Assembly: GCA_937975735.1 (NCBI GenBank)
Contig: CALJUI010000205.1
Location: 1-9,113 of the forward strand
From: an uncultured Rubrivivax sp.
GTDB lineage: Bacteria; Pseudomonadota; Gammaproteobacteria; Burkholderiales; Burkholderiaceae_C
Length of the DNA: 9,113 nt
Direction of reading: 5' to 3'
The position numbers were made by a program, and so were the translations under genes. Positions 1 to 7,015 of the stretch are shown in pieces; within the stretch, counting starts at the first letter, position 1; the number at the start of each line of letters is the position of its first letter. The notes under the pieces were generated by a model, which worked only from the letters and a program-made list of their open reading frames with translations, did no database searches and was not told the origin of the DNA.

Positions 1-2299
1 CGGTGTCGTACAGCGCCGCGTCCTCGCCGGGCTCGCCGCAGGCGGCCATCCAGTTGGCGCTGAGCTTCACGCGCGACAGCTCGATCGGCGCGGCCAGCAG
101 GTTCGTGATCGCCTCGCCCACGGCCATGCGGCCCGAGGCCGGCGCGTCCAGCGCGGCCAGCGGCGTGCGCTCGCCCATGCTCATCGCCTCGCCGCGGAAG
201 CCGGCGAAGTCCGCCAGCGTCACCGCGCAGTCGGCCACCGGCACCTGCCAGGGGCCGACCATCGGATCACGGTGGCTGAGGCCACCGACGGTGCGGTCGC
301 CGATCGTGATCAGGAAGCGCTTGCTGGCCACGGTCGGGTGGCGCAGCACGGCCAGCGCGACGTCCTCGAGCTTCACGCCGGTCAGGTCCAGCGGCGCCTC
401 GCTGCGCGCGACGCGCTGCACGTCGCGCTGCATCTTCGGCGGCTTGCCCAGCAGCACGTCCATCGGCATGTCGATCACGCGCTCGCCGCCCTCGCCTTGC
501 TGAACGATCAGCTCGGTGGCCTCGGTGGCGGTGCCGACGACGGCGAAGGGGCAGCGCTCACGCGCGCACATCTGCTCGAACAGCGGCAGCCCGGCCGGGT
601 CCAGCGCGATGACGTAGCGCTCCTGGCTCTCGTTGCACCAGATCTCCTTGGGCGCCAGGCCGGTCTCCTCCAGCGGCACCTTGGTCAGGTCGAACAGCGC
701 GCCGCGGCCGGCGCCGTCCACCAGCTCCGGGAAGGCGTTGCTGATGCCGCCGGCGCCGACGTCGTGGATCGCCAGGATCGGGTTGCCGTCGCCGAGCGCC
801 CAGCAATGGTTGATGACCTCCTGCGCGCGGCGCTGGATCTCCGGGTTGCCGCGCTGCACGCTGTCGAAGTCGAGCGCGGCGGTGTTGGTGCCGGCGGCCA
901 TCGAACTGGCCGCGCCGCCGCCCATGCCGATGCGCATGCCCGGCCCGCCGAGCTGGACCAGCAGGGTGCCGACGGGGAAGACGGTCTTGTGCGTCTGACC
1001 CGCGTCGATCGTGCCGATGCCGCCGGCGATCATGATCGGCTTGTGGTAGCCGCGCCGCACGCCGGCCACGGTCTGCTCGAAGACGCGGAAGTAGCCGCCC
1101 AGGTTGGGCCGGCCGAACTCGTTGTTGAACGCGGCGCCACCGATCGGCCCTTCGGTCATGATCTGCAGCGCGCTGGCGATGTGCGCCGGCCGGCCGACCG
1201 GGTCGCTCTCCCAGGGCTCTTCGGTGCCGGGCAGATGCAGGTTCGACACCGAGAAGCCGGTCAGCCCGGCCTTGGGCTTCGCGCCGCGGCCGGTCGCGCC
1301 TTCGTCGCGGAGCTGGCCGCCGGCACCGGTGGCCGCGCCGGGGAGCGGGCTGATCGCCGTCGGGTGATGGTGCGCCTCCACCGTCATCAGCACGGGGCGG
1401 GTGGCCGCGCGCGACGCGTACTTCGGCGCGTTCGTGAAGCCCTCGGGCAGCCAGCGCTCGACCGGGCCGCCCTCCATCACCGCGGCGTTGTCGCTGTAGG
1501 CGACCACCGAGTGCTGCGGCGACGACTGCTCGGTGTGGCGGATCATGCCGAACATCGAACGGCTCTGGCGCTCGCCGTCGATCGTGAAGTCGGCGTTGAA
1601 GATCTTGTGCCGGCAATGCTCGCTGTTGGCCTGCGCGAACATCATCAGCTCGACGTCGCTCGGGTTGCGGCCGAGCCTGCCGAAGGCGTCGACGAGGTAG
1701 TCGATCTCGTCGTCCGACAGCGCCAGGCCGAACTCGACGTTGGCCTGCGCCAGCGCCTGCCGGCCGCTGGCGAGCACGTCGACATGCACCAGCGGTGGCG
1801 CCGGCTGCGGATCGAACAGGTGCGCCGCCGACTCGCGCTCGAAGGCGACGCTCTCGGTCATGCGGTCGTGCAGCAGCGCCGCCAGCGTGTCGCGCTCGTC
1901 GCCGGACAGCGGTTTGGCCTTGCCCAGCAGACCAGGCTTCAAGACGAGCCGGAACTCGGTGACGCGCTCGATGCGGTGCACCGCGATGCCGCAGTTGCGC
2001 GCGATGTCGCTGGCCTTGCTGGCCCAGGGCGAGACGGTGCCGAGCCGGGGCATCACCACGACCAGCGCGCCGTTGGCCTCGGCCGGGGCGGGCTCCCCGT
2101 AGCGCAGCAACGCGGCCAGCCTGTCCAGCGCGGCGCCGTCGGGCGGCGCGTCGAAGGCCACCCAGTGCACGTGGCGCGCGGACACGCCGGTGACCCGCGG
2201 GCAGACGGCCTGCAGCCGGGCGAGCAGCGCGCGGGCGCGGAAGTCGGACAGCGCGGAACCGCCCTCGAAGTGCAGCGGCGGGGGCGTTTGGGCGGTCAT
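1..2299 (-). CDS. purL: Phosphoribosylformylglycinamidine (FGAM) synthase, large single-chain form, 3' end outside the window
   Basis: PurL converts FGAR, glutamine and ATP to FGAM, the fourth step of de novo purine synthesis, in the cytosol. I translated the minus strand from the ATG at 2299-2297; it stays open to the left edge, giving 766 residues of an enzyme usually about 1,300 long. Visible landmarks: N-terminal HFEGG (residues 10-14), GTVSPWASKASDIARNCGIA (87-106), the linker ending in a SEHCRHKIF box (226-234), the signature VEAHHHPTAISP (307-318), GGQLRDEGATGRG (327-339), FNNEFGRPNLGGYF (391-404), GPGMRIGMGGGAASS (452-466), HDVGAGGISN (512-521), CNESQER (555-561), GPWQVPVADCAV (682-693) and SANWMAACGEPGED (747-760). 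So the N-terminal domain, the linker and most of the synthetase core are present; the C-terminal glutaminase lies off the window. It is divergent from map. Oddity: the usual ETHNHPTA motif reads EAHHHPTA here, and the usual GGEIRDE reads GGQLRDE. No frameshift was found. Confidence 0.97.
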   Translation of the reverse strand, partial: MTAQTPPPLHFEGGSALSDFRARALLARLQAVCPRVTGVSARHVHWVAFDAPPDGAALDRLAALLRYGEPAPAEANGALVVVMPRLGTVSPWASKASDIARNCGIAVHRIERVTEFRLVLKPGLLGKAKPLSGDERDTLAALLHDRMTESVAFERESAAHLFDPQPAPPLVHVDVLASGRQALAQANVEFGLALSDDEIDYLVDAFGRLGRNPSDVELMMFAQANSEHCRHKIFNADFTIDGERQSRSMFGMIRHTEQSSPQHSVVAYSDNAAVMEGGPVERWLPEGFTNAPKYASRAATRPVLMTVEAHHHPTAISPLPGAATGAGGQLRDEGATGRGAKPKAGLTGFSVSNLHLPGTEEPWESDPVGRPAHIASALQIMTEGPIGGAAFNNEFGRPNLGGYFRVFEQTVAGVRRGYHKPIMIAGGIGTIDAGQTHKTVFPVGTLLVQLGGPGMRIGMGGGAASSMAAGTNTAALDFDSVQRGNPEIQRRAQEVINHCWALGDGNPILAIHDVGAGGISNAFPELVDGAGRGALFDLTKVPLEETGLAPKEIWCNESQERYVIALDPAGLPLFEQMCARERCPFAVVGTATEATELIVQQGEGGERVIDMPMDVLLGKPPKMQRDVQRVARSEAPLDLTGVKLEDVALAVLRHPTVASKRFLITIGDRTVGGLSHRDPMVGPWQVPVADCAVTLADFAGFRGEAMSMGERTPLAALDAPASGRMAVGEAITNLLAAPIELSRVKLSANWMAACGEPGEDAALYDT

Positions 2300-2313
2300 C
2301 GGCAGGTGGGACT

Positions 2314-2327
2314 CCGGGTGAACCCGG
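2314..2327. repeat. Perfect 14-bp dyad in the purL-map divergent spacer
   Basis: CCGGGT (2314-2319), two spacer bases, then ACCCGG (2322-2327) form a perfect inverted repeat. It lies between the purL start codon and the candidate purL -10 element, so it falls on the expected purL transcription start and leader. It could be an operator half-site pair or a small leader hairpin; in DNA this rich in GC it could also be chance. I do not recognise it as the binding site of a named regulator. Confidence 0.4.
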
Positions 2328-2328
2328 C

Positions 2329-2334
2329 ATTTTA
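2329..2334 (-). promoter_or_regulatory. Candidate -10 element for purL
   Basis: On the minus strand this AT-rich hexamer reads TAAAAT, five of six matches to TATAAT, in an otherwise GC-rich spacer. Transcription would start near 2322, giving a leader of about 22 bases before the purL ATG at 2299. No convincing -35 hexamer is visible about 17 bases upstream. The only purine-rich ribosome-binding-like stretch (GGAG) is about 12 bases from the ATG, which is rather far. Confidence 0.35.
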
Positions 2335-2344
2335 TGGGGGCGGG

Positions 2345-2353
2345 TGGGATAAT
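2345..2353 (+). promoter_or_regulatory. Candidate extended -10 promoter of map, predicting a leaderless transcript
   Basis: The sequence TGGGATAAT fits the extended -10 pattern TGn followed by a five-of-six match to TATAAT (GATAAT at 2348-2353). A start point seven bases past the hexamer falls at 2360, the A of the map ATG. No good -35 box is seen, as expected for an extended -10 promoter. A G-rich stretch (GGGTGGGA) just upstream could alternatively act as a weak ribosome binding site if transcription starts further upstream. Confidence 0.45.
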
Positions 2354-2359
2354 CCCGGC

Positions 2360-3193
2360 ATGACGATCTCGCTCAAGTCCGCCGCCGACGTCGAACGCAT
2401 GCGCGTGGCCGGGCGGCTCGCGTCCGAGGTGCTGGACATGCTGACGCCGCACGTCGTGCCCGGCGTGACCACCGAACAGCTCGACAAGCTCGCCCACGAC
2501 CACATCGTGAACGTGCAGGGCGCGACCCCGGCACCGTTGAACTACGCGCCCCCGGGCTACACGCCCTATCCGAAGTCGATCTGCACCTCGGTCAACCACC
2601 AAGTCTGCCACGGCATCCCGAACGACCGCGCGCTGAAGAACGGCGACATCGTCAACATCGACGTCACCGTCATCAAGGACGGCTGGCACGGCGACACGAG
2701 CCGGATGTTCATCGTCGGCGAAGGCTCGATCCAGGCCAAGCGCCTGTGCCAGTTCACCTACGAAGCCATGTGGAAAGGCATCGCGCGCATCAAGCCCGGC
2801 GCGCGCCTGGGCGACATCGGCCACTCGATCCAGACCTTCGCCGAGAACGCCGGCTTCTCGGTCGTGCGCGAGTTCTGCGGCCACGGCATCGGCTCGCGGT
2901 TCCGCTGTGCGCCTCATGTGCTGCTCCGCGGCCGCGCGGTCACGCTCGTCGAGCTGGTGCCGGGCATGTTCTTCACCGTCGAGCCGATGATCAACGCCGG
3001 CCGGCGCGACATCCGCGAGCTCGGCGACGGCTGGACCATCGTGACCAAGGACCGGTCGCTGTCGGCGCAGTGGGAGCACACCGTGCTCGTCACCGAGACC
3101 GGCTTCGAGGTGCTGACGCTGTCCGCCGGCTCGCCGCCGCCGCCGGCCTTCGTGGTCTCGGGCGAGCAGGCGACGGCCAGCGCCGTCGGTTGA
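2360..3193 (+). CDS. map: Methionine aminopeptidase type I (M24A family)
   Basis: Map removes the initiator methionine from nascent proteins in the cytosol using a two-metal centre. The 277-residue product has the normal pita-bread enzyme length for a type I bacterial enzyme. By alignment from memory to the E. coli enzyme, the five metal ligands are present: D101 (in VNIDVTV), D112 (HGDTS), H175 (CGHGIG), E208 (FTVEPM) and E239 (AQWEHT). The active-site H84 (VCHGIP) is also kept. The flanking sequence is very typical, but residues 179-198 are divergent: where the family has FHEEP or similar, this protein has FRCAP, so the second conserved catalytic-pocket histidine (E. coli H178) is R182. The stretch keeps the expected length and frame. 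The ATG was chosen because conserved sequence begins right there (MTISLKSAADVERMR); an upstream in-frame extension is only an open frame antisense to purL. glnD starts 13 bases after its stop, so co-transcription is likely. Confidence 0.96.
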   Translation: MTISLKSAADVERMRVAGRLASEVLDMLTPHVVPGVTTEQLDKLAHDHIVNVQGATPAPLNYAPPGYTPYPKSICTSVNHQVCHGIPNDRALKNGDIVNIDVTVIKDGWHGDTSRMFIVGEGSIQAKRLCQFTYEAMWKGIARIKPGARLGDIGHSIQTFAENAGFSVVREFCGHGIGSRFRCAPHVLLRGRAVTLVELVPGMFFTVEPMINAGRRDIRELGDGWTIVTKDRSLSAQWEHTVLVTETGFEVLTLSAGSPPPPAFVVSGEQATASAVG

Positions 3194-3206
3194 GATCGCT
3201 CTGCCG

Positions 3207-5819
3207 ATGGACACCGCCGTGCAAGTGGCACGCAGCGTGCCCGCGCTGCGCGAGCGCTTTCGCGGCGGCAAGACCGACCTGATCGAGTTCTTCCGGGTGG
3301 CGCGGCCGACGATCCGCGCCGCGACGAAGCTCGTGCACGACCTCGCGCGGCACGTCGACCGCACGCTGACCGACCTCTGGCAGCACGCCGGCATGCCGAG
3401 CGGCGCGGCGCTGATCGCCGTCGGCGGCTACGGGCGCGCCGAGCTCTATCCGCACTCCGACGTCGACGTGCTGGTGCTGCTCGGCGGCGACGATCCGCTG
3501 GCCGACCCGGCCGTGCGCCGCTCGGTCGAGGCCTTCGTCACCGCCTGCTGGGACATCGGTCTGGAGATCGGTTCGTCGGTGCGCACCCAGCAGGAGTGCC
3601 TGGCCGAATCGCGCCGGGACGTGACGGTGCAGACGGCGTTGCTCGAGTCGCGCCGGGTCTGCGGCTCGCGCCGCGCCTTCGATGCCTTTCAGGCCGCGCA
3701 CCGCGCCATCGTCGATCCGCGCGCCTTCCTGCGCGCGAAGACGCTCGAGATGCGCCAGCGGCACGTCAAGCACGAAGGCACGCCGTACGCGCTGGAACCC
3801 AACTGCAAGGAGAGCCCGGGGGGCCTGCGCGACCTGCAGCTGGTGATCTGGGTCGCCCGCGCCGCCGGCCTGGGTCGCACCTGGGCCGAACTGGCCGCGA
3901 GCGGCCTGATCACGCCCTTCGAGGTGCAGCAGCTCAACCGCAACGAAGGCACGCTGCGGCTGATCCGCGCGCGCCTGCACGTGATCGCCGGCCGCCGCGA
4001 GGACCGGCTGGTTTTCGACCTGCAGACCGCGGTCGCCGAAAGTTTCGGGCTGAAGGCCGAGCGTGGCCAGCGTGCGTCGGAGGCGCTGATGCGGCGCTAC
4101 TACTGGGCCGCCAAGGCGGTGACCCAGCTGAACCAGATCCTGATGCTGAACATCGAGGAGCGCATCGTCGGCTCGGAAAAGGCGCCGATGCGGCGCATCA
4201 ACGAGCGCTTCCTCGACCGCGGCGGCCTGCTCGAGGTGGCCAGCGACGACCTCTACGAGCGCGACCGCCACGCCATCCTCGAGACCTTCTTGCTCTACGC
4301 GCAGACGCCCGGCATCGACGGCCTGTCGGCGCGGACGTTGCGCGCGCTGTACAACGCGCGCAACCTGATGGACGCGAATTTCCGCCGCGACCCGGTCAAC
4401 CGTGCGACCTTCATGGCCATCCTGCGCCAGCCGCAGGGCATCACGCACGCCTTCCGGCTGATGAACCAGACCTCGGTGCTGGGCCGCACGCTGTGGGTGT
4501 TCCGCCGCATCGTCGGGCGCATGCAGCACGACCTGTTCCACGTCTACACGGTGGACGTGCACATCCTGATGGTGCTGCGCAACGTGCGCCGCTACTTCAT
4601 CCCCGAGCACGCGCACGAGTACCCGCTGTGCTCGCGGCTGGCGAGCGAGTTCGACAAGCCGTGGATCCTCTACGTCGCGGCGCTGTTCCACGACGTGGCC
4701 AAGGGCCGCGGCGGCGACCACTCGGACCTCGGCGCCAAGGACGTGCGGCGCTTCTGCCGCGACCATCAGATCGACGGCGAGGACGCGCAGCTGATCGAGT
4801 TCCTCGTCCAGCACCACCTGACGATGAGCCGGGTGGCGCAGAAGGAGGACCTGAGCGATCCGGAGGTGATCGGCAGCTTCGCGCGCCTGGTCGGCAGCGA
4901 GCGGCGCCTGTCGGCGCTGTACATGCTGACGGTGGCCGACATCCGCGGCACCAGCCCGAAGGTCTGGAACGCCTGGAAGGGCAAGCTGCTCGAGGATCTG
5001 TACCGCTACGCGCTGCGCGCGCTCGGCGGCGCGAAGCCGAACCTGCAGGCCGAGATCGAGGCGCGCAAGCAGGAGGCACTGGGCCGGCTCGCGCTGCAGT
5101 CGGCGCTGCCGGGCACCGAACAGCCGCTGTGGCGAACGCTGGACGTGCGCTACTTCGCGCGCCATGACGCGGGTGACATCGCCTGGCACGCGCGCGCGCT
5201 GTGGCGCCACCTCGACGACGCGTCGCCGGTGGTCAAGGCGCGGCCGTCGCCGGTCGGCGAAGGGCTGCAGGTGCTGGTCTTCTCGCCCGACCGGCCCGAC
5301 CTGTTCGCGCGCATCTGCGGCTACTTCGACGGCGCGGCATTCAGCATCCTGGATGCGAAGGTGCACACCACCGACGCCGGCTACGCGCTGGACACCTTCC
5401 AGGTCATCAACCCGCACCTGGCCTCGCAGGCGCCATCGGCCTACCGCGACTTCATCGCGCTGGTCGAGACGCAGCTGCTCGCCGCGCTGCAGTCCGACGG
5501 GCCGCTGCCCGAGCCCAGCCGCGGACGGATCTCGCGCCGGGTGCGCTCGTTCCCGGTGACGCCGCGCGTGACGCTGTCGCCCGACGACCGCGGCCAGCGC
5601 TTCCTGCTCACGGTCAGCGCCAGCGACCGCTCCGGCCTGCTCTACGCGATCGCGCGGGTGCTGGCGAAGAACCGCATCAACCTGCATCTGGCCAAGATCA
5701 GCACGCTGGGCGAGCGGGTCGAGGACACCTTCCTGATCGACGGCCCGGCGCTCGGCCACGAGAAGGCGCAGCTGCGCATCGAGCACGAACTGCTCGATGC
5801 GATCGCGCCGCCGACATGA
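3207..5819 (+). CDS. glnD: Bifunctional PII uridylyltransferase / uridylyl-removing enzyme
   Basis: GlnD senses glutamine and adds or removes UMP on PII proteins (GlnB/GlnK), which sets glutamine synthetase activity and nitrogen-regulated transcription. The 870-residue product is full length. Domains in order: nucleotidyltransferase with GGYGRAELYPHSDVD (73-87), where D85 and D87 are the expected catalytic pair; the conserved ALEPNCKESPGGLRDLQ segment (195-211); a central helical region with NPVNRAT-like and MQHDLFHVYTVD (439-450) motifs; an HD domain with FHDVAKGRGGDHS (494-506; H495 and D496 are metal ligands) that removes UMP; and two ACT domains (about 687-765 and 798-868, the first with DRPDLFARI, the second with DRSGLLYAIA), which bind glutamine. 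All key residues are present. It follows map by 13 bases; no clear Shine-Dalgarno sequence is seen before the ATG, so coupling to map translation is plausible. Confidence 0.97.
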   Translation: MDTAVQVARSVPALRERFRGGKTDLIEFFRVARPTIRAATKLVHDLARHVDRTLTDLWQHAGMPSGAALIAVGGYGRAELYPHSDVDVLVLLGGDDPLADPAVRRSVEAFVTACWDIGLEIGSSVRTQQECLAESRRDVTVQTALLESRRVCGSRRAFDAFQAAHRAIVDPRAFLRAKTLEMRQRHVKHEGTPYALEPNCKESPGGLRDLQLVIWVARAAGLGRTWAELAASGLITPFEVQQLNRNEGTLRLIRARLHVIAGRREDRLVFDLQTAVAESFGLKAERGQRASEALMRRYYWAAKAVTQLNQILMLNIEERIVGSEKAPMRRINERFLDRGGLLEVASDDLYERDRHAILETFLLYAQTPGIDGLSARTLRALYNARNLMDANFRRDPVNRATFMAILRQPQGITHAFRLMNQTSVLGRTLWVFRRIVGRMQHDLFHVYTVDVHILMVLRNVRRYFIPEHAHEYPLCSRLASEFDKPWILYVAALFHDVAKGRGGDHSDLGAKDVRRFCRDHQIDGEDAQLIEFLVQHHLTMSRVAQKEDLSDPEVIGSFARLVGSERRLSALYMLTVADIRGTSPKVWNAWKGKLLEDLYRYALRALGGAKPNLQAEIEARKQEALGRLALQSALPGTEQPLWRTLDVRYFARHDAGDIAWHARALWRHLDDASPVVKARPSPVGEGLQVLVFSPDRPDLFARICGYFDGAAFSILDAKVHTTDAGYALDTFQVINPHLASQAPSAYRDFIALVETQLLAALQSDGPLPEPSRGRISRRVRSFPVTPRVTLSPDDRGQRFLLTVSASDRSGLLYAIARVLAKNRINLHLAKISTLGERVEDTFLIDGPALGHEKAQLRIEHELLDAIAPPT

Positions 5820-5883
5820 GCGCCCCCGCACGGCCGCTCCGAAGGGGGCGCTCCGTCCCGCCCGGCGGGACCGCGCGCAGCGC
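5819..5883. repeat. Palindromic intergenic element (REP-like) between glnD and mnmH
   Basis: Nearly the whole 76-base gap is made of nested inverted repeats. AGCGCCCCC (5819-5827) pairs perfectly with GGGGGCGCT (5844-5852) around a 16-base loop. GTCCCGCC (5855-5862) pairs perfectly with GGCGGGAC (5864-5871) around one base. GCGCT (5848-5852) can instead pair with AGCGC (5879-5883), enclosing the second hairpin, so two exclusive folds are possible. There is no U-tract, so it is not a classical intrinsic terminator. Similar GC-rich palindromes recur in spacers of Burkholderiales genomes as I recall, but only one copy is in this window, so calling it a dispersed repeat is inference. It may stabilise RNA ends or tune expression of mnmH. 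Confidence 0.6.
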
Positions 5884-5888
5884 GAGGG
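5884..5888 (+). promoter_or_regulatory. Ribosome binding site of mnmH at the edge of the palindromic element
   Basis: GAGGG lies seven bases before the ATG at 5896. This decides the start against the longer open frame beginning at 5797 inside glnD. The site directly abuts the AGCGC arm of the upstream palindrome, so folding of that element could affect its exposure. Confidence 0.55.
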
Positions 5889-5895
5889 TGCCCAC

Positions 5896-6969
5896 ATGAG
5901 CCTCGTTCAGCTCGGAGCCGCCGACGTGGTGGCCGACTACGGCCGCTTCGACACCGTGATCGACGCGCGTTCGCCGTCCGAGTTCGCCGAGGACCACCTG
6001 CCCGGCGCGGTCAACTGGCCGGTGCTCGACGACGCCGAGCGCGCGCTCGTCGGCACACTGCACAAGCAGGACTCGGCATTGGCGGCACGCAAGGTCGGCG
6101 CGGCGCTCGCCGCACGTCGCATCGCCGACCACGTCGAGGCCCGGGTCGCGACGATGCCCCGCGAGTGGCAGCCGCTGGTGTACTGCTGGCGCGGCGGCCA
6201 GCGCTCGGGCAGCCTGGCCTGGTTCCTCGGCCAGATCGGCTTCCGGACGGTCCAGCTCGGCGGCGGCTACAAGGCCTTCCGCGCGCTGGTGCGCGACGAG
6301 CTGGAGCGGCTGCCGACGCTGTACCGTTTCGTCGTGCTGTGCGGCCGCACCGGCAGCGGCAAGACCCGGCTGCTGCAGCGGCTGGCCGCGCGCGGCGCAC
6401 AGGTGCTCGACCTCGAGGGACTGGCCGCGCACCGCGGCTCGATCCTCGGCGCGGTGCCGGGCCAGGCCCAGCCGACGCAGAAGCGCTTCGACACCCTCGT
6501 CTGGCAGGCGCTGCGCGGCTTCGACCCGGCGCGGCCGGTCTTCGTCGAGAGCGAGAGCGCGCGCATCGGCCAGGCCCGCGTGCCCGAGCGCCTGCTGCAG
6601 CACATGCGCTCGGCCGGCCGCTGCGTGCGGATCGAGATGGACGACGAGGCGCGCATCGCGCTGCTGCTGCAGGAGTACGCGCACTTCGCCGCCGACCCCG
6701 AAGGCTTCTGCCGTCTGCTCGACGGCCTGATCGAACTGCAGGGCCGGGAGACCGTGCGCCAGTGGCAGGCGATGGCCCGCGCCGGCCGCTGGGCGGAGGT
6801 CTTCGGCGCGCTGATGCGGCAACATTACGACCCGCTGTACGAACGATCGATGCGGCGCAGCTTCGGCTCGCTCGACCGCTGGCCGGCCTGTCGGCTGGCC
6901 GACGGCAGCGACGCGGCGCTCGACGCCGCCGCGGCCGGACTGCAGGCCGATCCGGCCAACGCCGCTTGA
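5896..6969 (+). CDS. mnmH: tRNA 2-selenouridine (and geranyl-2-thiouridine) synthase
   Basis: MnmH (also SelU/YbbB) replaces sulfur by selenium at the wobble 2-thiouridine of tRNAs for Lys, Glu and Gln, via a geranylated intermediate, using selenophosphate. The 357-residue product is close to the roughly 360 of the family. It has an N-terminal rhodanese domain (about 15-130) with VIDARSPSEFAEDHLPGAVN (21-40) and the catalytic loop YCWRGGQRS (96-104), in which C97 is the expected active cysteine. It is followed by a P-loop domain with GRTGSGKT (150-157) and the family motif FVESESARIG (216-225). The start at 5896 gives the conserved beginning of the rhodanese domain and has a ribosome binding site. 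Function requires selenophosphate synthetase (SelD), which is not in the window. Neighbour glnD is upstream across the palindromic spacer. Confidence 0.95.
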   Translation: MSLVQLGAADVVADYGRFDTVIDARSPSEFAEDHLPGAVNWPVLDDAERALVGTLHKQDSALAARKVGAALAARRIADHVEARVATMPREWQPLVYCWRGGQRSGSLAWFLGQIGFRTVQLGGGYKAFRALVRDELERLPTLYRFVVLCGRTGSGKTRLLQRLAARGAQVLDLEGLAAHRGSILGAVPGQAQPTQKRFDTLVWQALRGFDPARPVFVESESARIGQARVPERLLQHMRSAGRCVRIEMDDEARIALLLQEYAHFAADPEGFCRLLDGLIELQGRETVRQWQAMARAGRWAEVFGALMRQHYDPLYERSMRRSFGSLDRWPACRLADGSDAALDAAAAGLQADPANAA

Positions 6970-7015
6970 CCACCGTCAAGCCGCTCGCGCAGCCCCTCTG
7001 TCACGATCGCCGACG

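Noticed and set aside
2894..2959. Compensated frameshift as explanation for the divergent Map block
   Set aside because: Both alternative frames fail to restore the family motif, and the in-frame reading keeps the expected spacing between GHGIG and PGM with aligned Phe, Pro, Val-Leu and Gly-Arg positions.
272..3193. A 973-codon plus-strand open frame running through the antisense of purL into map
   Set aside because: The part before 2360 is antisense to well-conserved PurL sequence and gives a His/Arg/Ala-rich product without recognisable motifs; long open antisense frames are expected at this GC content. Only the map portion is real.
5855..5871. Intrinsic terminator after glnD
   Set aside because: The hairpin is strong but no run of T follows, and mnmH starts 25 bases later; it is better described as part of the palindromic element.
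5797..5895. A longer start for mnmH at 5797, inside the end of glnD
   Set aside because: The added residues are the out-of-frame end of glnD and the palindromic spacer; the ATG at 5896 has a ribosome binding site and begins at the conserved rhodanese domain.
3090..5897. A 935-codon minus-strand open frame opposite glnD
   Set aside because: Low-complexity Arg/Ala/Gln-rich product antisense to a fully conserved GlnD; typical GC-driven shadow.
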